This document shows positions 27,866 to 36,052 of a stretch of 44,963 bases of DNA, one piece after another. Origin of the DNA: an uncultured Clostridia bacterium (GTDB lineage: Bacteria > Bacillota > Clostridia > Oscillospirales > Oscillospiraceae); NCBI GenBank assembly GCA_946539175.1, contig CAMNHH010000002.1:1-44963 (forward strand), in the 5' to 3' direction. The notes beneath the pieces were generated by a model. The model made no database searches. It worked only from the letters and a program-made list of their open reading frames with translations, and was not told where the DNA came from. Position numbers and translations under genes: made by a program. Within the stretch, counting starts at the first letter, position 1. Each line of letters opens with the position of its first letter.

Positions 27866-27894
27866 ATTGTACTGCAAGCGGAATGGGAATGCAA
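27866..27894 (-). promoter_or_regulatory. SigA-type promoter for the aminotransferase gene
   Basis: Minus strand TTGCAT - 17 nt - TACAAT. Confidence 0.65.
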
Positions 27895-27924
27895 GCCCGT
27901 TTTCTTTCGTTTTGTAGAAGGAAC

Positions 27925-27984
27925 GCTTATAGCTCGGCGGCCGATGGCCGCCGACCCGTCTCGGGCCATGCCCGGGGGCCGCTA
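27925..27984 (-). repeat. Two-hairpin palindromic repeat at the spoIVA stop codon
   Basis: TCGGCGGCC-GAT-GGCCGCCGA (27933-27953) and CGGGC-CAT-GCCCG (27961-27973); the minus-strand unit begins TGTAGCGGCC with TAG as the spoIVA stop. Confidence 0.65.
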
Positions 27985-29451
27985 CAGCACCAGACAGATC
28001 AGGCCGTTGGCGCCCTCGTTGACGATGCGCTCCAGGGCCCGGCGGAGCTTCATGCGGACGTCCTCCGGCAGCTCCGTCAGCTTGGCGTTCAGGCGCTCGC
28101 TGACCAGATCGTAGAGGGTCTTGCCGAAGAGATTGCTCTCCCAGACCGCGTCGCTGTCGGTCTCGCAGGCGGCGGCCAGGCTCTGGACCAGCTCCCGGGC
28201 CTGCTGCTCTCCACCCACGGTGGGCGTCAGCTCCGCCGCCAGATCCGCCCGGAGCATATGGATGGAGGGGGCGCCGGCCCGGAGCCGGACCCCGTAGGCG
28301 CCGTTTTTCCGCAGCAGCTCCGGGGTCTGCAGCCGAAGCTCCTCCCGGGTGGGCATCACCACCCCGTAGCCCGTGGTCCGCACCTGCTCCAGGGCGGCCT
28401 GCAGACGCTCGTACTCCCCCCGGATCTCCGCGTAGCGGCTCAGCGTCCGCAGCAGGTCTCCCTCGTTCTCCATCTCCACCCCGGAGCGCTGGGAGAGGAT
28501 CCCGAAATAGAGCCGCTCCGGCAGCCGCACCGTATATCGGACCGCGCCGCGGCCCAGGTCGATCTCCGTCACGTCGCAGCCGGAAACCTGCTCCAGCTCC
28601 TCCAGCGCCGCCGACAGCCGCCCGGCGTGGGCCATACGGTCCACCCGGGGCCCCGCCTCCCGCAGGGCCCGGAAAACGGCCCGCTTGATGGGCTGCTCCC
28701 CCTCCAGGGCGTCGAACCAGGCGGGGAAGCTGAGCTCCAGCACCTGCGGCGCGAACTGGCCCAGCAGCTCCCCAAGGATGGCGCCGAGACCGGCGCGGTC
28801 CAGCCGCAGCAGATCCGCCGGGATCACCCTGGCTCCGGTGCTCTGCTCCAGAGAAGCCGCCAGCGCCTTGGTCTCCGCCGCCTCCGGGTTCGCGCTGTTG
28901 AGCAGCACCAGATAGGGCTTGCCGGAGGCCTGCATATCCCGGATGGCCCGCTGCTCCGCCTGGACGTAATCCGCCCGGGGGATCTCTGTGACGCTGCCGT
29001 CGGTGGTGATCACCAGGCCCACGGTACAGTGGTCCGCCATCACCTTCCGGGTCCCCAGCTCAGCTGCCTCTGTCATGGGGATCTCATGGTCGAACCAGGG
29101 CGTGGTGACCATGCGGGGACTGCCGTCCTCCGTGGCCCCCAGGGCGCCGGGGATCACGTAGCCCACGCTGTCGATGAGCCGCACCGACAGCTTCGTCTGG
29201 CCGTCCGGGGAGATCTCCACCGCCTCCTCCGGGACGAACTTGGGCTCGGCGGTCATGATGGTCCTGCCGGAGCCGCTTTGGGGCAGCTCATCTCTGGCCC
29301 GCTCCAGGAGGTATTCGTCCCGGATATTGGGCAGCACCAGCTCCTCCATCATCCGCTTGACAAAGGTGGACTTCCCCACCCGCACCGGCCCGGTGACGCC
29401 AACGTAGACGTTGCCGCCGGTCCGCTGCCTGATCTGCTCATAGAGTTTCAT
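27982..29451 (-). CDS. spoIVA: Stage IV sporulation protein A
   Basis: GNVYVGVTGPVRVGKSTFVKRMMEELVLPNI...SGSGRTIMTAEPKFVPEEAVEI...VRLIDSVGYVIPGALG...TTDGSVTEIPRADYVQAEQRAI; C-terminus NEGANGLICLVL. Confidence 0.97.
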   Translation of the reverse strand: MKLYEQIRQRTGGNVYVGVTGPVRVGKSTFVKRMMEELVLPNIRDEYLLERARDELPQSGSGRTIMTAEPKFVPEEAVEISPDGQTKLSVRLIDSVGYVIPGALGATEDGSPRMVTTPWFDHEIPMTEAAELGTRKVMADHCTVGLVITTDGSVTEIPRADYVQAEQRAIRDMQASGKPYLVLLNSANPEAAETKALAASLEQSTGARVIPADLLRLDRAGLGAILGELLGQFAPQVLELSFPAWFDALEGEQPIKRAVFRALREAGPRVDRMAHAGRLSAALEELEQVSGCDVTEIDLGRGAVRYTVRLPERLYFGILSQRSGVEMENEGDLLRTLSRYAEIRGEYERLQAALEQVRTTGYGVVMPTREELRLQTPELLRKNGAYGVRLRAGAPSIHMLRADLAAELTPTVGGEQQARELVQSLAAACETDSDAVWESNLFGKTLYDLVSERLNAKLTELPEDVRMKLRRALERIVNEGANGLICLVL

Positions 29452-30959
29452 GCCCGCTCCTCCTCCAAGGTGTTGACGCCCCTGCCTGTGGGGATCAGAA
29501 GCAAACGCCTGCCCTGCAGACAGAGCTCCTCCAGCTCATTGGCGCTCTGGATGGCCCGGACCGTGCTGCCGTTCGCCCGGGCGATCTGCCAGAGCTCTCC
29601 CTCCTCCGAGCGCAGCAGCAGCGATGGGCCGTCCTCCCGGGGCCTGGGCTCCAGGACGCAGCCGCAGAGGTTGCGCTGGGCCTCCGATTGGCAGAAGCGC
29701 TGCCAGAGTCTCAGGGGAACCGACATCTGTCTGCCCCGGGGTCCGATCTCACTGCCCGGCAGCAGCCGGATCTGCCAATCCGCCGCAGCGGGCGTCTGCC
29801 TTGGGATCTGGAGCTCCCGCCGCAGCAGCTTACCCTGCAGGCGATGGGCCTCGTCGTAATACAGAAGCTGCAGGCCGATCCCTGCCCGGGCGTCCGCCCC
29901 CGGCGCGGCGGCGACCCGGTCCGGGAACAGGGTCCAGTCCAGCACCGAAGCCGCGTCGGCGGGCAGCTCCAGGCTTTGGCTCAGCTCCGTCTCCGTCTCG
30001 TCCAGGCAGGAGGCCAGCTGGCAGCTCTGCCACTGGGGGCTCATCTCTCCCTCCAGGTAATAGGCGTCCTCCGTCAGGCTGACCGGGACCTCCCCCCAGA
30101 GCACCAGCTGGGCGGTGAAGCTGACGTTCACCAGCAGCCTTCTGGAGTCTGGCTGGCCGTCGGTGTCGATCTCCGCGTGGTTCAGGATGGGCTGGATGCT
30201 GATTTGTACGTTTTCCTCCATGGGCCGGTCCAGCTCCGCGTATTGGGAGAAGGGCAGGGTTCCGGTCCAGGTGAAGGGCTCCCCTGCCTCCGTCACGGCC
30301 AGGATCCGCAGCCGCAGCTCCCCCTGGAAGATGGCCCGCTCCCCCAGGACCCGGCGCTCGGCCAGCTCCACGCCGCACTGGCACTTCAACAGCCGGTCGG
30401 CGCCCTTGCCCTCCTCCGGCATCAGCAGCTCGTCTGCGATCTGTACCTCCTTCTCCGCCGCGCAGAGGGGCAGCCGCATGGGATAGGTCTGGGTCCGGCA
30501 CACCAAGCCCCTGGGGCAGCTCTCCATCCGGGCCAGCTCCAGCTCCGCCGGACTCAGAAGCGTCAGCTCGCTGGCCAGGTCCGCCCGGACCAGCAGCTTG
30601 CGGCGGTTCACAAAGCGGGCCTCCAGGGCGCGGAGCCAACCCCAATAGTGGAGTCGGGTGTCGGGCTGGGTCTGGATCTTTTTCGTCACGGTAAAGGGCA
30701 GCCAGAGCTCCAGCCGCTCCAGCCCCTCCTCCCCCTCCGGCACGTAGAGCACTCCGGTCTGGATGCCGCCGCTGACGGTTACGCTGCCGCTGTCCACGCT
30801 GCGGCTCTGGACCAGAACGGTGCCGAAGCAGTCCACCACCCGCCCCAGCTCCGGCAGGCTCTCCGGCACCGGGATCTCCCCGGTCTGCTCTTGGTGCAGA
30901 TCGTCGCAGCGTTTCTCCGCCAGATACGTGATTTTCTGCGTTTGAAACAGGATTTCCAT
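29448..30959 (-). CDS. sipL: DUF3794 protein with C-terminal LysM-like domain (SipL-like)
   Basis: DUF3794-like repeats; C-terminal SEEGELWQIARANGSTVRAIQSANELEELCLQGRRLLLIP matches LysM. Start at MEILFQTQKITYLA after GGAGG; overlaps spoIVA by 4 nt. Confidence 0.8.
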   Translation of the reverse strand: MEILFQTQKITYLAEKRCDDLHQEQTGEIPVPESLPELGRVVDCFGTVLVQSRSVDSGSVTVSGGIQTGVLYVPEGEEGLERLELWLPFTVTKKIQTQPDTRLHYWGWLRALEARFVNRRKLLVRADLASELTLLSPAELELARMESCPRGLVCRTQTYPMRLPLCAAEKEVQIADELLMPEEGKGADRLLKCQCGVELAERRVLGERAIFQGELRLRILAVTEAGEPFTWTGTLPFSQYAELDRPMEENVQISIQPILNHAEIDTDGQPDSRRLLVNVSFTAQLVLWGEVPVSLTEDAYYLEGEMSPQWQSCQLASCLDETETELSQSLELPADAASVLDWTLFPDRVAAAPGADARAGIGLQLLYYDEAHRLQGKLLRRELQIPRQTPAAADWQIRLLPGSEIGPRGRQMSVPLRLWQRFCQSEAQRNLCGCVLEPRPREDGPSLLLRSEEGELWQIARANGSTVRAIQSANELEELCLQGRRLLLIPTGRGVNTLEEERA

Positions 30960-31069
30960 TGCTGTTTCCTCCTTGTAGGATCTGGAACAACTATATGCGC
31001 GCAGCGGCGGAAACATGTTTTGCGGCGGCAGCTTTTGCATAGAATGATGTGAAAGGTGGTGTTCCGCGG

Positions 31070-31207
31070 ATGTTCTGTAACCGGATTCTTTGCAGGCCCA
31101 TGACCTGGGCCGGGGCCGCGTTTCTGGTCTCGGCGCTGATCGGCTCCTTCTGGATCAGCTTTCTCCTGGGCGGTCTGCTCCTGTGCGTGGGGATTTTGGC
31201 AAGATAA
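31070..31207 (+). CDS. Small membrane protein, 45 aa (not in the ORF track)
   Basis: ATG after AAAGGTGG: MFCNRILCRPMTWAGAAFLVSALIGSFWISFLLGGLLLCVGILAR*, then TAATAG and a strong hairpin. Confidence 0.5.
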   Translation: MFCNRILCRPMTWAGAAFLVSALIGSFWISFLLGGLLLCVGILAR

Positions 31208-31208
31208 T

Positions 31209-31250
31209 AGCAGCGGCCTGGTTGCCTCCCGGCAATCAGGTCGCTGCTTC
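31209..31250. terminator. Strong hairpin between the small ORF and rsgA (possible bidirectional terminator)
   Basis: AGCAGCGGCCTGGTTGCC-TCCC-GGCAATCAGGTCGCTGCT near-perfect stem; short T-rich flanks. Confidence 0.5.
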
Positions 31251-31264
31251 TTGCGCTTTCCTTG

Positions 31265-32152
31265 TTATTTGGAGCTCTCCCAGGGCTTGAGCTTCTCCGC
31301 GGCCTCGTAGAGCCGCAGGTAGCTCTGGTGGCGGCTGGCGGGGATCTCCCCCGCCTCCACCGCCGCCAAGACCCTGCAGCCCGGCTCCTGCCGGTGGGCG
31401 CAGTCCTGGAAGCGGCAGCCCCCCAGATGGGACCGGAATTCCGGGAACAGCTCCGCCAGGTCCTCCTTGGGAATTGGCTCCATCAGCTCCAGATCAAAGG
31501 AGGCGAAGCCCGGCGTATCCGCCGCGTAGGTCTCGTCCCCGATGGGGAACAGCTCCACGTGGCGGGTGGTGTGGCGGCCCCGGCCCAGCTTCCGGGAGAC
31601 CTCCCCGGTCTCCACCCGAAGCTCCGGGCACAGGCGGCGGAGAATGGCGCTCTTGCCCACGCCCGAGTTGCCGGTGAAGGCAACGGTTTTCCCCCGGATC
31701 AGCGCCCGCAGCGTCTCGATCCCGGCTCCGGTCTCTGCGCTGGTGCAGACCACGGGAAAGCCCGCGGCCCGGTAGAGCCCGGCCAGCCGCTCCGGCTCAG
31801 CCAGATCGGTCTTGTTCACGCAGATGATGGGCTCCACCCCCTGCCGCAGGGCCAGGACGGTCATACGGTCAATGAGGAAGGGCTCCGTGATCGGGATGGC
31901 CCGGGAGGCCAGGATCACAAGGGCGTCCACATTGGCCACCGCGGGCCGCAGGAAGGCGTTCTTCCTGGGCAGGATGGTCTGGACGGTGCCCTTGCCGTTC
32001 TCGATGAGGACCGTCACCCGGTCTCCCACCAGAGGCGACTCGCCCGTCTTGCGGAATTTGCCCCGGGCGCGGCATTCAATCAGCTCCCCGCCCAGCGCCA
32101 CGTAGTAGAAGCCGGACAGGGCCTTGATGATGAGTCCTTCGGTCTGGGTCAT
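31265..32152 (-). CDS. rsgA: Ribosome small subunit-dependent GTPase A
   Basis: VGDRVTV, NVDALVILAS, VNKTDL, GKTVAFTGNSGVGKSAILRRL, RGRHTTRHVELF, DTPGFASF, Zn motif GGCRFQDCAHRQEPGC. Confidence 0.97.
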   Translation of the reverse strand: MTQTEGLIIKALSGFYYVALGGELIECRARGKFRKTGESPLVGDRVTVLIENGKGTVQTILPRKNAFLRPAVANVDALVILASRAIPITEPFLIDRMTVLALRQGVEPIICVNKTDLAEPERLAGLYRAAGFPVVCTSAETGAGIETLRALIRGKTVAFTGNSGVGKSAILRRLCPELRVETGEVSRKLGRGRHTTRHVELFPIGDETYAADTPGFASFDLELMEPIPKEDLAELFPEFRSHLGGCRFQDCAHRQEPGCRVLAAVEAGEIPASRHQSYLRLYEAAEKLKPWESSK

Positions 32153-32164
32153 ATCCCCCTGCCG

Positions 32165-34216
32165 TTACGGCTGGACCGCTTCCGCGGACTCCGACTCGCT
32201 GGGCCCGGGCTCGCTGCCGGACTCGCTGGGCGCCTCACTGGAGGAGGGCTCCGGCTCCTCGCTGGTGCTGGGAACCGGGACCGGACCCAGGGACAGGGTG
32301 ATGGTCACGGTGCTGCCGGGCAGCACCTCGGTTCCGGCCTCGGGAGACTGGGAGATGACCTGCCCCGCGGGAACGGTGCTGCTGTAGTCGGATCTCGTCT
32401 GGGCCACCAAGCCAAGGCCGCTGAGGGCGGTGGCGGCGGAATTCTCCGTCTGGCCCGCCAGGCTGGGGAGCTTGACGGTCTGCTTGCCCTTGGAGATCAC
32501 CACCGTTACCGTCTCTCCCTCCTCCAGCTCCGTGCCGGCCTCGGGAGACTGGGAGATCACGTAGCCCACCGGAACGGTGCTGCTGTAATCCTCCCGGCTC
32601 TGGATCTCCAGGCCGCGGCTCTTGACGGAGGCGGTGGCGTTGGACAGGGAGGCCCCCTCCACGTTGGGCACCTTGGTGGTTTTGACCTCCTTGCCCAGGC
32701 TGATGAACACCGTTACCACCTGGCCGTTTTTCAGCTCCGTGCCGGCCTCGGGATCCGTGCGGGTGACGTGGTCCACGGGGACCGTATCGCTGTACTCCCG
32801 GTCTGTCAGCACCGTGAGCTCGATCTCCAGGGCCTTCAGCAGGGTGTTGGCATTTTCGGCGGAATAGCCCTCCAGGGGCGGCATGGTGTCGGTCTGCTCG
32901 CCCATGGAGATATAGACGAAGATCTCGGTGCCCGGCGGGACCCTCTCGCCGTTGGCGGGCCGCTGATCGCAGATCACGCCCGCAGGATATTTGTCGTTGT
33001 AGACGTAGGAGCTCTCGTTCTCCACCAGCTTCAGATTGGGGTAGTTCTTCTTCAGCTCGTCGTCCCAGAGGGAGCCGATGAGCTGGGGCACAAACTGCTC
33101 CCCGACGGTGGTGGCGGGGGCCGTGCTTTCGGCGGGAGCCGTGGTTCCCGTCTGCCCGCCGCTCTGGCCCAGCAGCAGGATCAGCAGTCCCACCAGCGCA
33201 ATGGCGGCCAGACAGATGGCCACGATCATCCACACCCGGCGGCGCTTTTCCTCCCGGTCCTGCCGCTCATACTCCCGCTCCAGCTCCTTCTGCCGGACAG
33301 CCTGGTTCTGGGGCTTGGAGGTCTGGGCCCGGGGGGCGCCGGAGAGCGGTCCCGCCGCGGCGGTCTTGGGCAGGAAGGTGAAGCGGATGGCAGGGTTCTT
33401 GCGGAATTCCTCCATGTCCTTCAGCATATCCGTCACAGAGGCGTAACGGATGTTGATGTCGGAGCACATGGCGTGCATGGTGATCTGCTCCAGGCCGGTG
33501 GGGATGTCCCCGTTCAGCAGGGAGGGCGACAGGGGCGTGCCGTTGATGTGCTGGATGGCCACGCTGACCGGGGTCTCGCCGTCGTAGGGAGGCCGGCCCG
33601 TGAGCATCTCGTACATGACGACGCCCAGGGAATAGATGTCGGAGCGGTTATCCACCCGGGCTCCTCGGGCCTGCTCAGGGGAGATGTAATGCACTGAGCC
33701 CAGAGCCTCCTTGGTCAGCGTGTTCTGGGCGGAGGCGATGCGGGCGATGCCGAAGTCGGCCACCTTGACGCTGCCGTCCTTCAGGATCATCACGTTGTGG
33801 GGCTTGATGTCCCGGTGGATGATGCCCCGGCTGTGGGCGTGCTCCAGGGCCTTGGCGATCTGCATGGAGAAGTGCAGGGTCTCCCGCCAGGAAAGTGGGG
33901 CCCGCTGGTCCATGTACTGCTTCAGGGTGATGCCGTCGATGAGCTCCATGACGATATAGTCCAGCCCGTCGTTTTTGGAGACGTCATAGACGCTGACGAT
34001 ATTGGGATGGGAAAGCATCGCGACAGCCTGGGATTCCCCGTGGAAGCGGCGGCGGAACTCCGCGTCGTTGAGATAGTCGTCCTTCAGGATCTTGACGGCC
34101 ACCAGCCGGTTCAGCCGATGGTCCATGGCCTTGTAGACCACCGCCATGCCGCCGACGCCGATGACCTCCAGGATCTCATAGCGCCCGTCCAGCAGCTTGC
34201 CGATATATTTTTCCAT
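32165..34216 (-). CDS. prkC: PASTA-domain Ser/Thr protein kinase (PrkC/Stk1)
   Basis: LDGRYEILEVIGVGGMAVVYKAMDHRLNRLVAVKILK, IIHRDIKPHNVMIL, VADFGIARIASAQNTLT, TM segment, four PASTA repeats, Ser/Glu/Pro-rich C-terminal tail. Confidence 0.97.
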   Translation of the reverse strand: MEKYIGKLLDGRYEILEVIGVGGMAVVYKAMDHRLNRLVAVKILKDDYLNDAEFRRRFHGESQAVAMLSHPNIVSVYDVSKNDGLDYIVMELIDGITLKQYMDQRAPLSWRETLHFSMQIAKALEHAHSRGIIHRDIKPHNVMILKDGSVKVADFGIARIASAQNTLTKEALGSVHYISPEQARGARVDNRSDIYSLGVVMYEMLTGRPPYDGETPVSVAIQHINGTPLSPSLLNGDIPTGLEQITMHAMCSDINIRYASVTDMLKDMEEFRKNPAIRFTFLPKTAAAGPLSGAPRAQTSKPQNQAVRQKELEREYERQDREEKRRRVWMIVAICLAAIALVGLLILLLGQSGGQTGTTAPAESTAPATTVGEQFVPQLIGSLWDDELKKNYPNLKLVENESSYVYNDKYPAGVICDQRPANGERVPPGTEIFVYISMGEQTDTMPPLEGYSAENANTLLKALEIELTVLTDREYSDTVPVDHVTRTDPEAGTELKNGQVVTVFISLGKEVKTTKVPNVEGASLSNATASVKSRGLEIQSREDYSSTVPVGYVISQSPEAGTELEEGETVTVVISKGKQTVKLPSLAGQTENSAATALSGLGLVAQTRSDYSSTVPAGQVISQSPEAGTEVLPGSTVTITLSLGPVPVPSTSEEPEPSSSEAPSESGSEPGPSESESAEAVQP

Positions 34217-34235
34217 GTTGATTCTCCCTTCTGCT

Positions 34236-34967
34236 TCAGCAGGCGATGAGCACGGCGGTCACGTTGTCCGGCGCGCCCCGGTCCTTGGCGATGCCCAAAA
34301 GGCGCTGGCAGCAATCCTGCTTGTTGACGCCGTGGATCACTTCAAACAGAAGCTCCTGATCCGCTAAGTGATTGGTCAGACCGTCGCTGCACAGCAGGAT
34401 GCAGTCTCCGGCCCGCAGGGAGGCGGTATAGAGGTCGCATTCCACCGCCTGCTCCGTGCCGATGGCACGGGTGATGAAGTTCTTGCCGGGATAGGTCTTG
34501 GCCTGCTCGGAGCTGAGCTCGCCCCGCTGGACCATCAGCTCCACCAGAGAGTGGTCCACGGTGACCCGCTGGATCCCCTGGCGGTTCATCAAATAGCCCC
34601 GGCTGTCGCCCACGTTGGCGAAATAGGCCCGCTTGCCCAGGATCAGCACCGCCACCAGGGTGGTGCCCATTCCCTTCATATCCTCATTGAGCTGGGCGTT
34701 CTCATAGACCGCGGTATTGGCGATGGACACGGCGGTACGCAGCAGGTAATCCGCCTGGTCCTGGCTCATGCCGGAGCGGTAGCCCCGCTTGAGCTCCTCG
34801 GCAAAAACCTCCGCGGCCAGACGGCTGGCCACGTTGCCGGAGCGGGCGCCGCCCATGCCGTCGCATACCACAGCCGCCAGGTCGTGAGCGCCCAGCTTCT
34901 GCAACAGATAATAGTCCTGATTCTGGGTCCTCACAAGACCCGGATCGGTCAGGCCCCAAACTTCCAT
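34236..34967 (-). CDS. prpC: PP2C-type protein phosphatase (PrpC/Stp1)
   Basis: GLTDPGLVRTQNQDYYLLQKLGAHDLAAVVCDGMGGARSGNVASRLA...VGDSRGYLMNRQ...CSDGLTNHL...DRGAPDNVTAVLI. Start at MEVWG after AAAGGAG. Confidence 0.95.
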   Translation of the reverse strand: MEVWGLTDPGLVRTQNQDYYLLQKLGAHDLAAVVCDGMGGARSGNVASRLAAEVFAEELKRGYRSGMSQDQADYLLRTAVSIANTAVYENAQLNEDMKGMGTTLVAVLILGKRAYFANVGDSRGYLMNRQGIQRVTVDHSLVELMVQRGELSSEQAKTYPGKNFITRAIGTEQAVECDLYTASLRAGDCILLCSDGLTNHLADQELLFEVIHGVNKQDCCQRLLGIAKDRGAPDNVTAVLIAC

Positions 34968-35029
34968 TCGCTGTGGCTCCTTTCTCTGGTGATCTGACAA
35001 ACAGAAATCCCCGGACAGCAGAGCTGTCC

Positions 35030-36052
35030 TTATTGGGCGTTCCGGTATTTTCTTCGTAATTGGCCGCAGGAGGCGTCGATGTCGCTGCCCAGGGTGCGGC
35101 GGACCGTACAGGCCACCCCCGCCTCCTCCAGAAGCTTCTGGAAGCGCAGCACGGCGGCCCGGTCGCTGGGCTTCAGGGGGCTCTCCTCCACGTTATTCAG
35201 AGGGATCAGATTGACGTGGGCCGGAAGGCCCTTCAGCCGCTTCAGCAGCAGCCGGGCCGTCTCGGGACTGTCGTTCACGTCCCGAATCATGGCGTACTCA
35301 AAGGAGATCCGGCGGCCGGTTTTCTCGTAGTAGCTGCGGCAGGCCGCCAGCAGCTCCTCCACGGGCCAGCGGCGGTTCACCGGCATGATCTTGCTGCGGG
35401 TCTCGTCGTCCGGCGCGTGGAGGCTCACGGAGAGGGTCAGCTGCAGCCTGCTCTCCGCCAGCTCCAGGATCCTGGGGACGATGCCGCAGGTGGACAGGCT
35501 GATGTGGCGCATGCCGATGTTCATGCCTTCCTCGCTGTTCACCAGCTCCAGGAAGCGGCAGACGTTGTCGAAATTGTCCAGGGGCTCTCCGATGCCCATC
35601 AGGACGATGTTGGAGACGCTCTGGCCGGAGTCCAGCTCCGTGAAAAGCACCTCGTCCAGCATTTCCCCGGCCGAGAGCTTCCGCACCAGGCCGCCGATGG
35701 TGGAGGCGCAGAAGGCGCAGCCCATGGGACAGCCCACCTCGGAGGAGATGCACACCGTATTGCCGTGGTGGTACTTCATCAGCACCGTCTCCACGCAGTT
35801 GCCGTCGTGGAGCTGCCAGAGGTACTTCACGGTGCCGTCCAGCCTCGATTCCTGGCGGCGCACCGGTACGGGGGCCGTCAGGAGCCATTGCTCCGCCAGT
35901 CGCTCCCGCAGAGCCTTGGGCAGATCCGTCATTTCTTCAAAGGAGCGGACCCCCCGGTGCAGCCAGGTATAGACCTGTTTCGCCCGGAAGGCAGGCTGGT
36001 CACCCAGGGCGGTCTTCAGTTCGGAAAGGGTCAGATTTTTGATCTCATTCAT
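35030..36052 (-). CDS. rlmN: 23S rRNA/tRNA adenine C2-methyltransferase RlmN
   Basis: Radical-SAM CAFCAST region (SSEVGCPMGCAFCASTIGG), HISLSTCGIVPRI, LSVSLHAPDDETRSKIMPVNRRWPV. Confidence 0.97.
   Translation of the reverse strand: MNEIKNLTLSELKTALGDQPAFRAKQVYTWLHRGVRSFEEMTDLPKALRERLAEQWLLTAPVPVRRQESRLDGTVKYLWQLHDGNCVETVLMKYHHGNTVCISSEVGCPMGCAFCASTIGGLVRKLSAGEMLDEVLFTELDSGQSVSNIVLMGIGEPLDNFDNVCRFLELVNSEEGMNIGMRHISLSTCGIVPRILELAESRLQLTLSVSLHAPDDETRSKIMPVNRRWPVEELLAACRSYYEKTGRRISFEYAMIRDVNDSPETARLLLKRLKGLPAHVNLIPLNNVEESPLKPSDRAAVLRFQKLLEEAGVACTVRRTLGSDIDASCGQLRRKYRNAQ

Noticed and set aside
26242-29859. 1205-aa plus-strand ORF
   Set aside because: Antisense to the small TM gene, aminotransferase, spoIVA and part of sipL. 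Composition is Gly/His/Gln/Leu-rich with no recognisable domain; a GC-rich antisense artefact.
30960-31005. Sigma-E-like promoter upstream of sipL (GCATATA ... CCTACAAG)
   Set aside because: Spacer is too short and the putative -10 merges into the GGAGG ribosome-binding site, so a transcript could not include the RBS.
32300-32790. Regularly spaced near-identical DNA segments (possible CRISPR or tandem repeat)
   Set aside because: They are PASTA repeat codons (e.g. ISQSPEAGTE) in prkC at domain spacing; no CRISPR repeat-spacer structure and no cas genes.
31262-33697. 811-aa plus-strand ORF
   Set aside because: Antisense to rsgA and prkC; no domain and no plausible RBS context.
32165-34967. 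Kinase/phosphatase pair as a novel signalling or conflict island
   Set aside because: Standard prkC-prpC pair in its conserved Firmicutes position between rlmN and rsgA.
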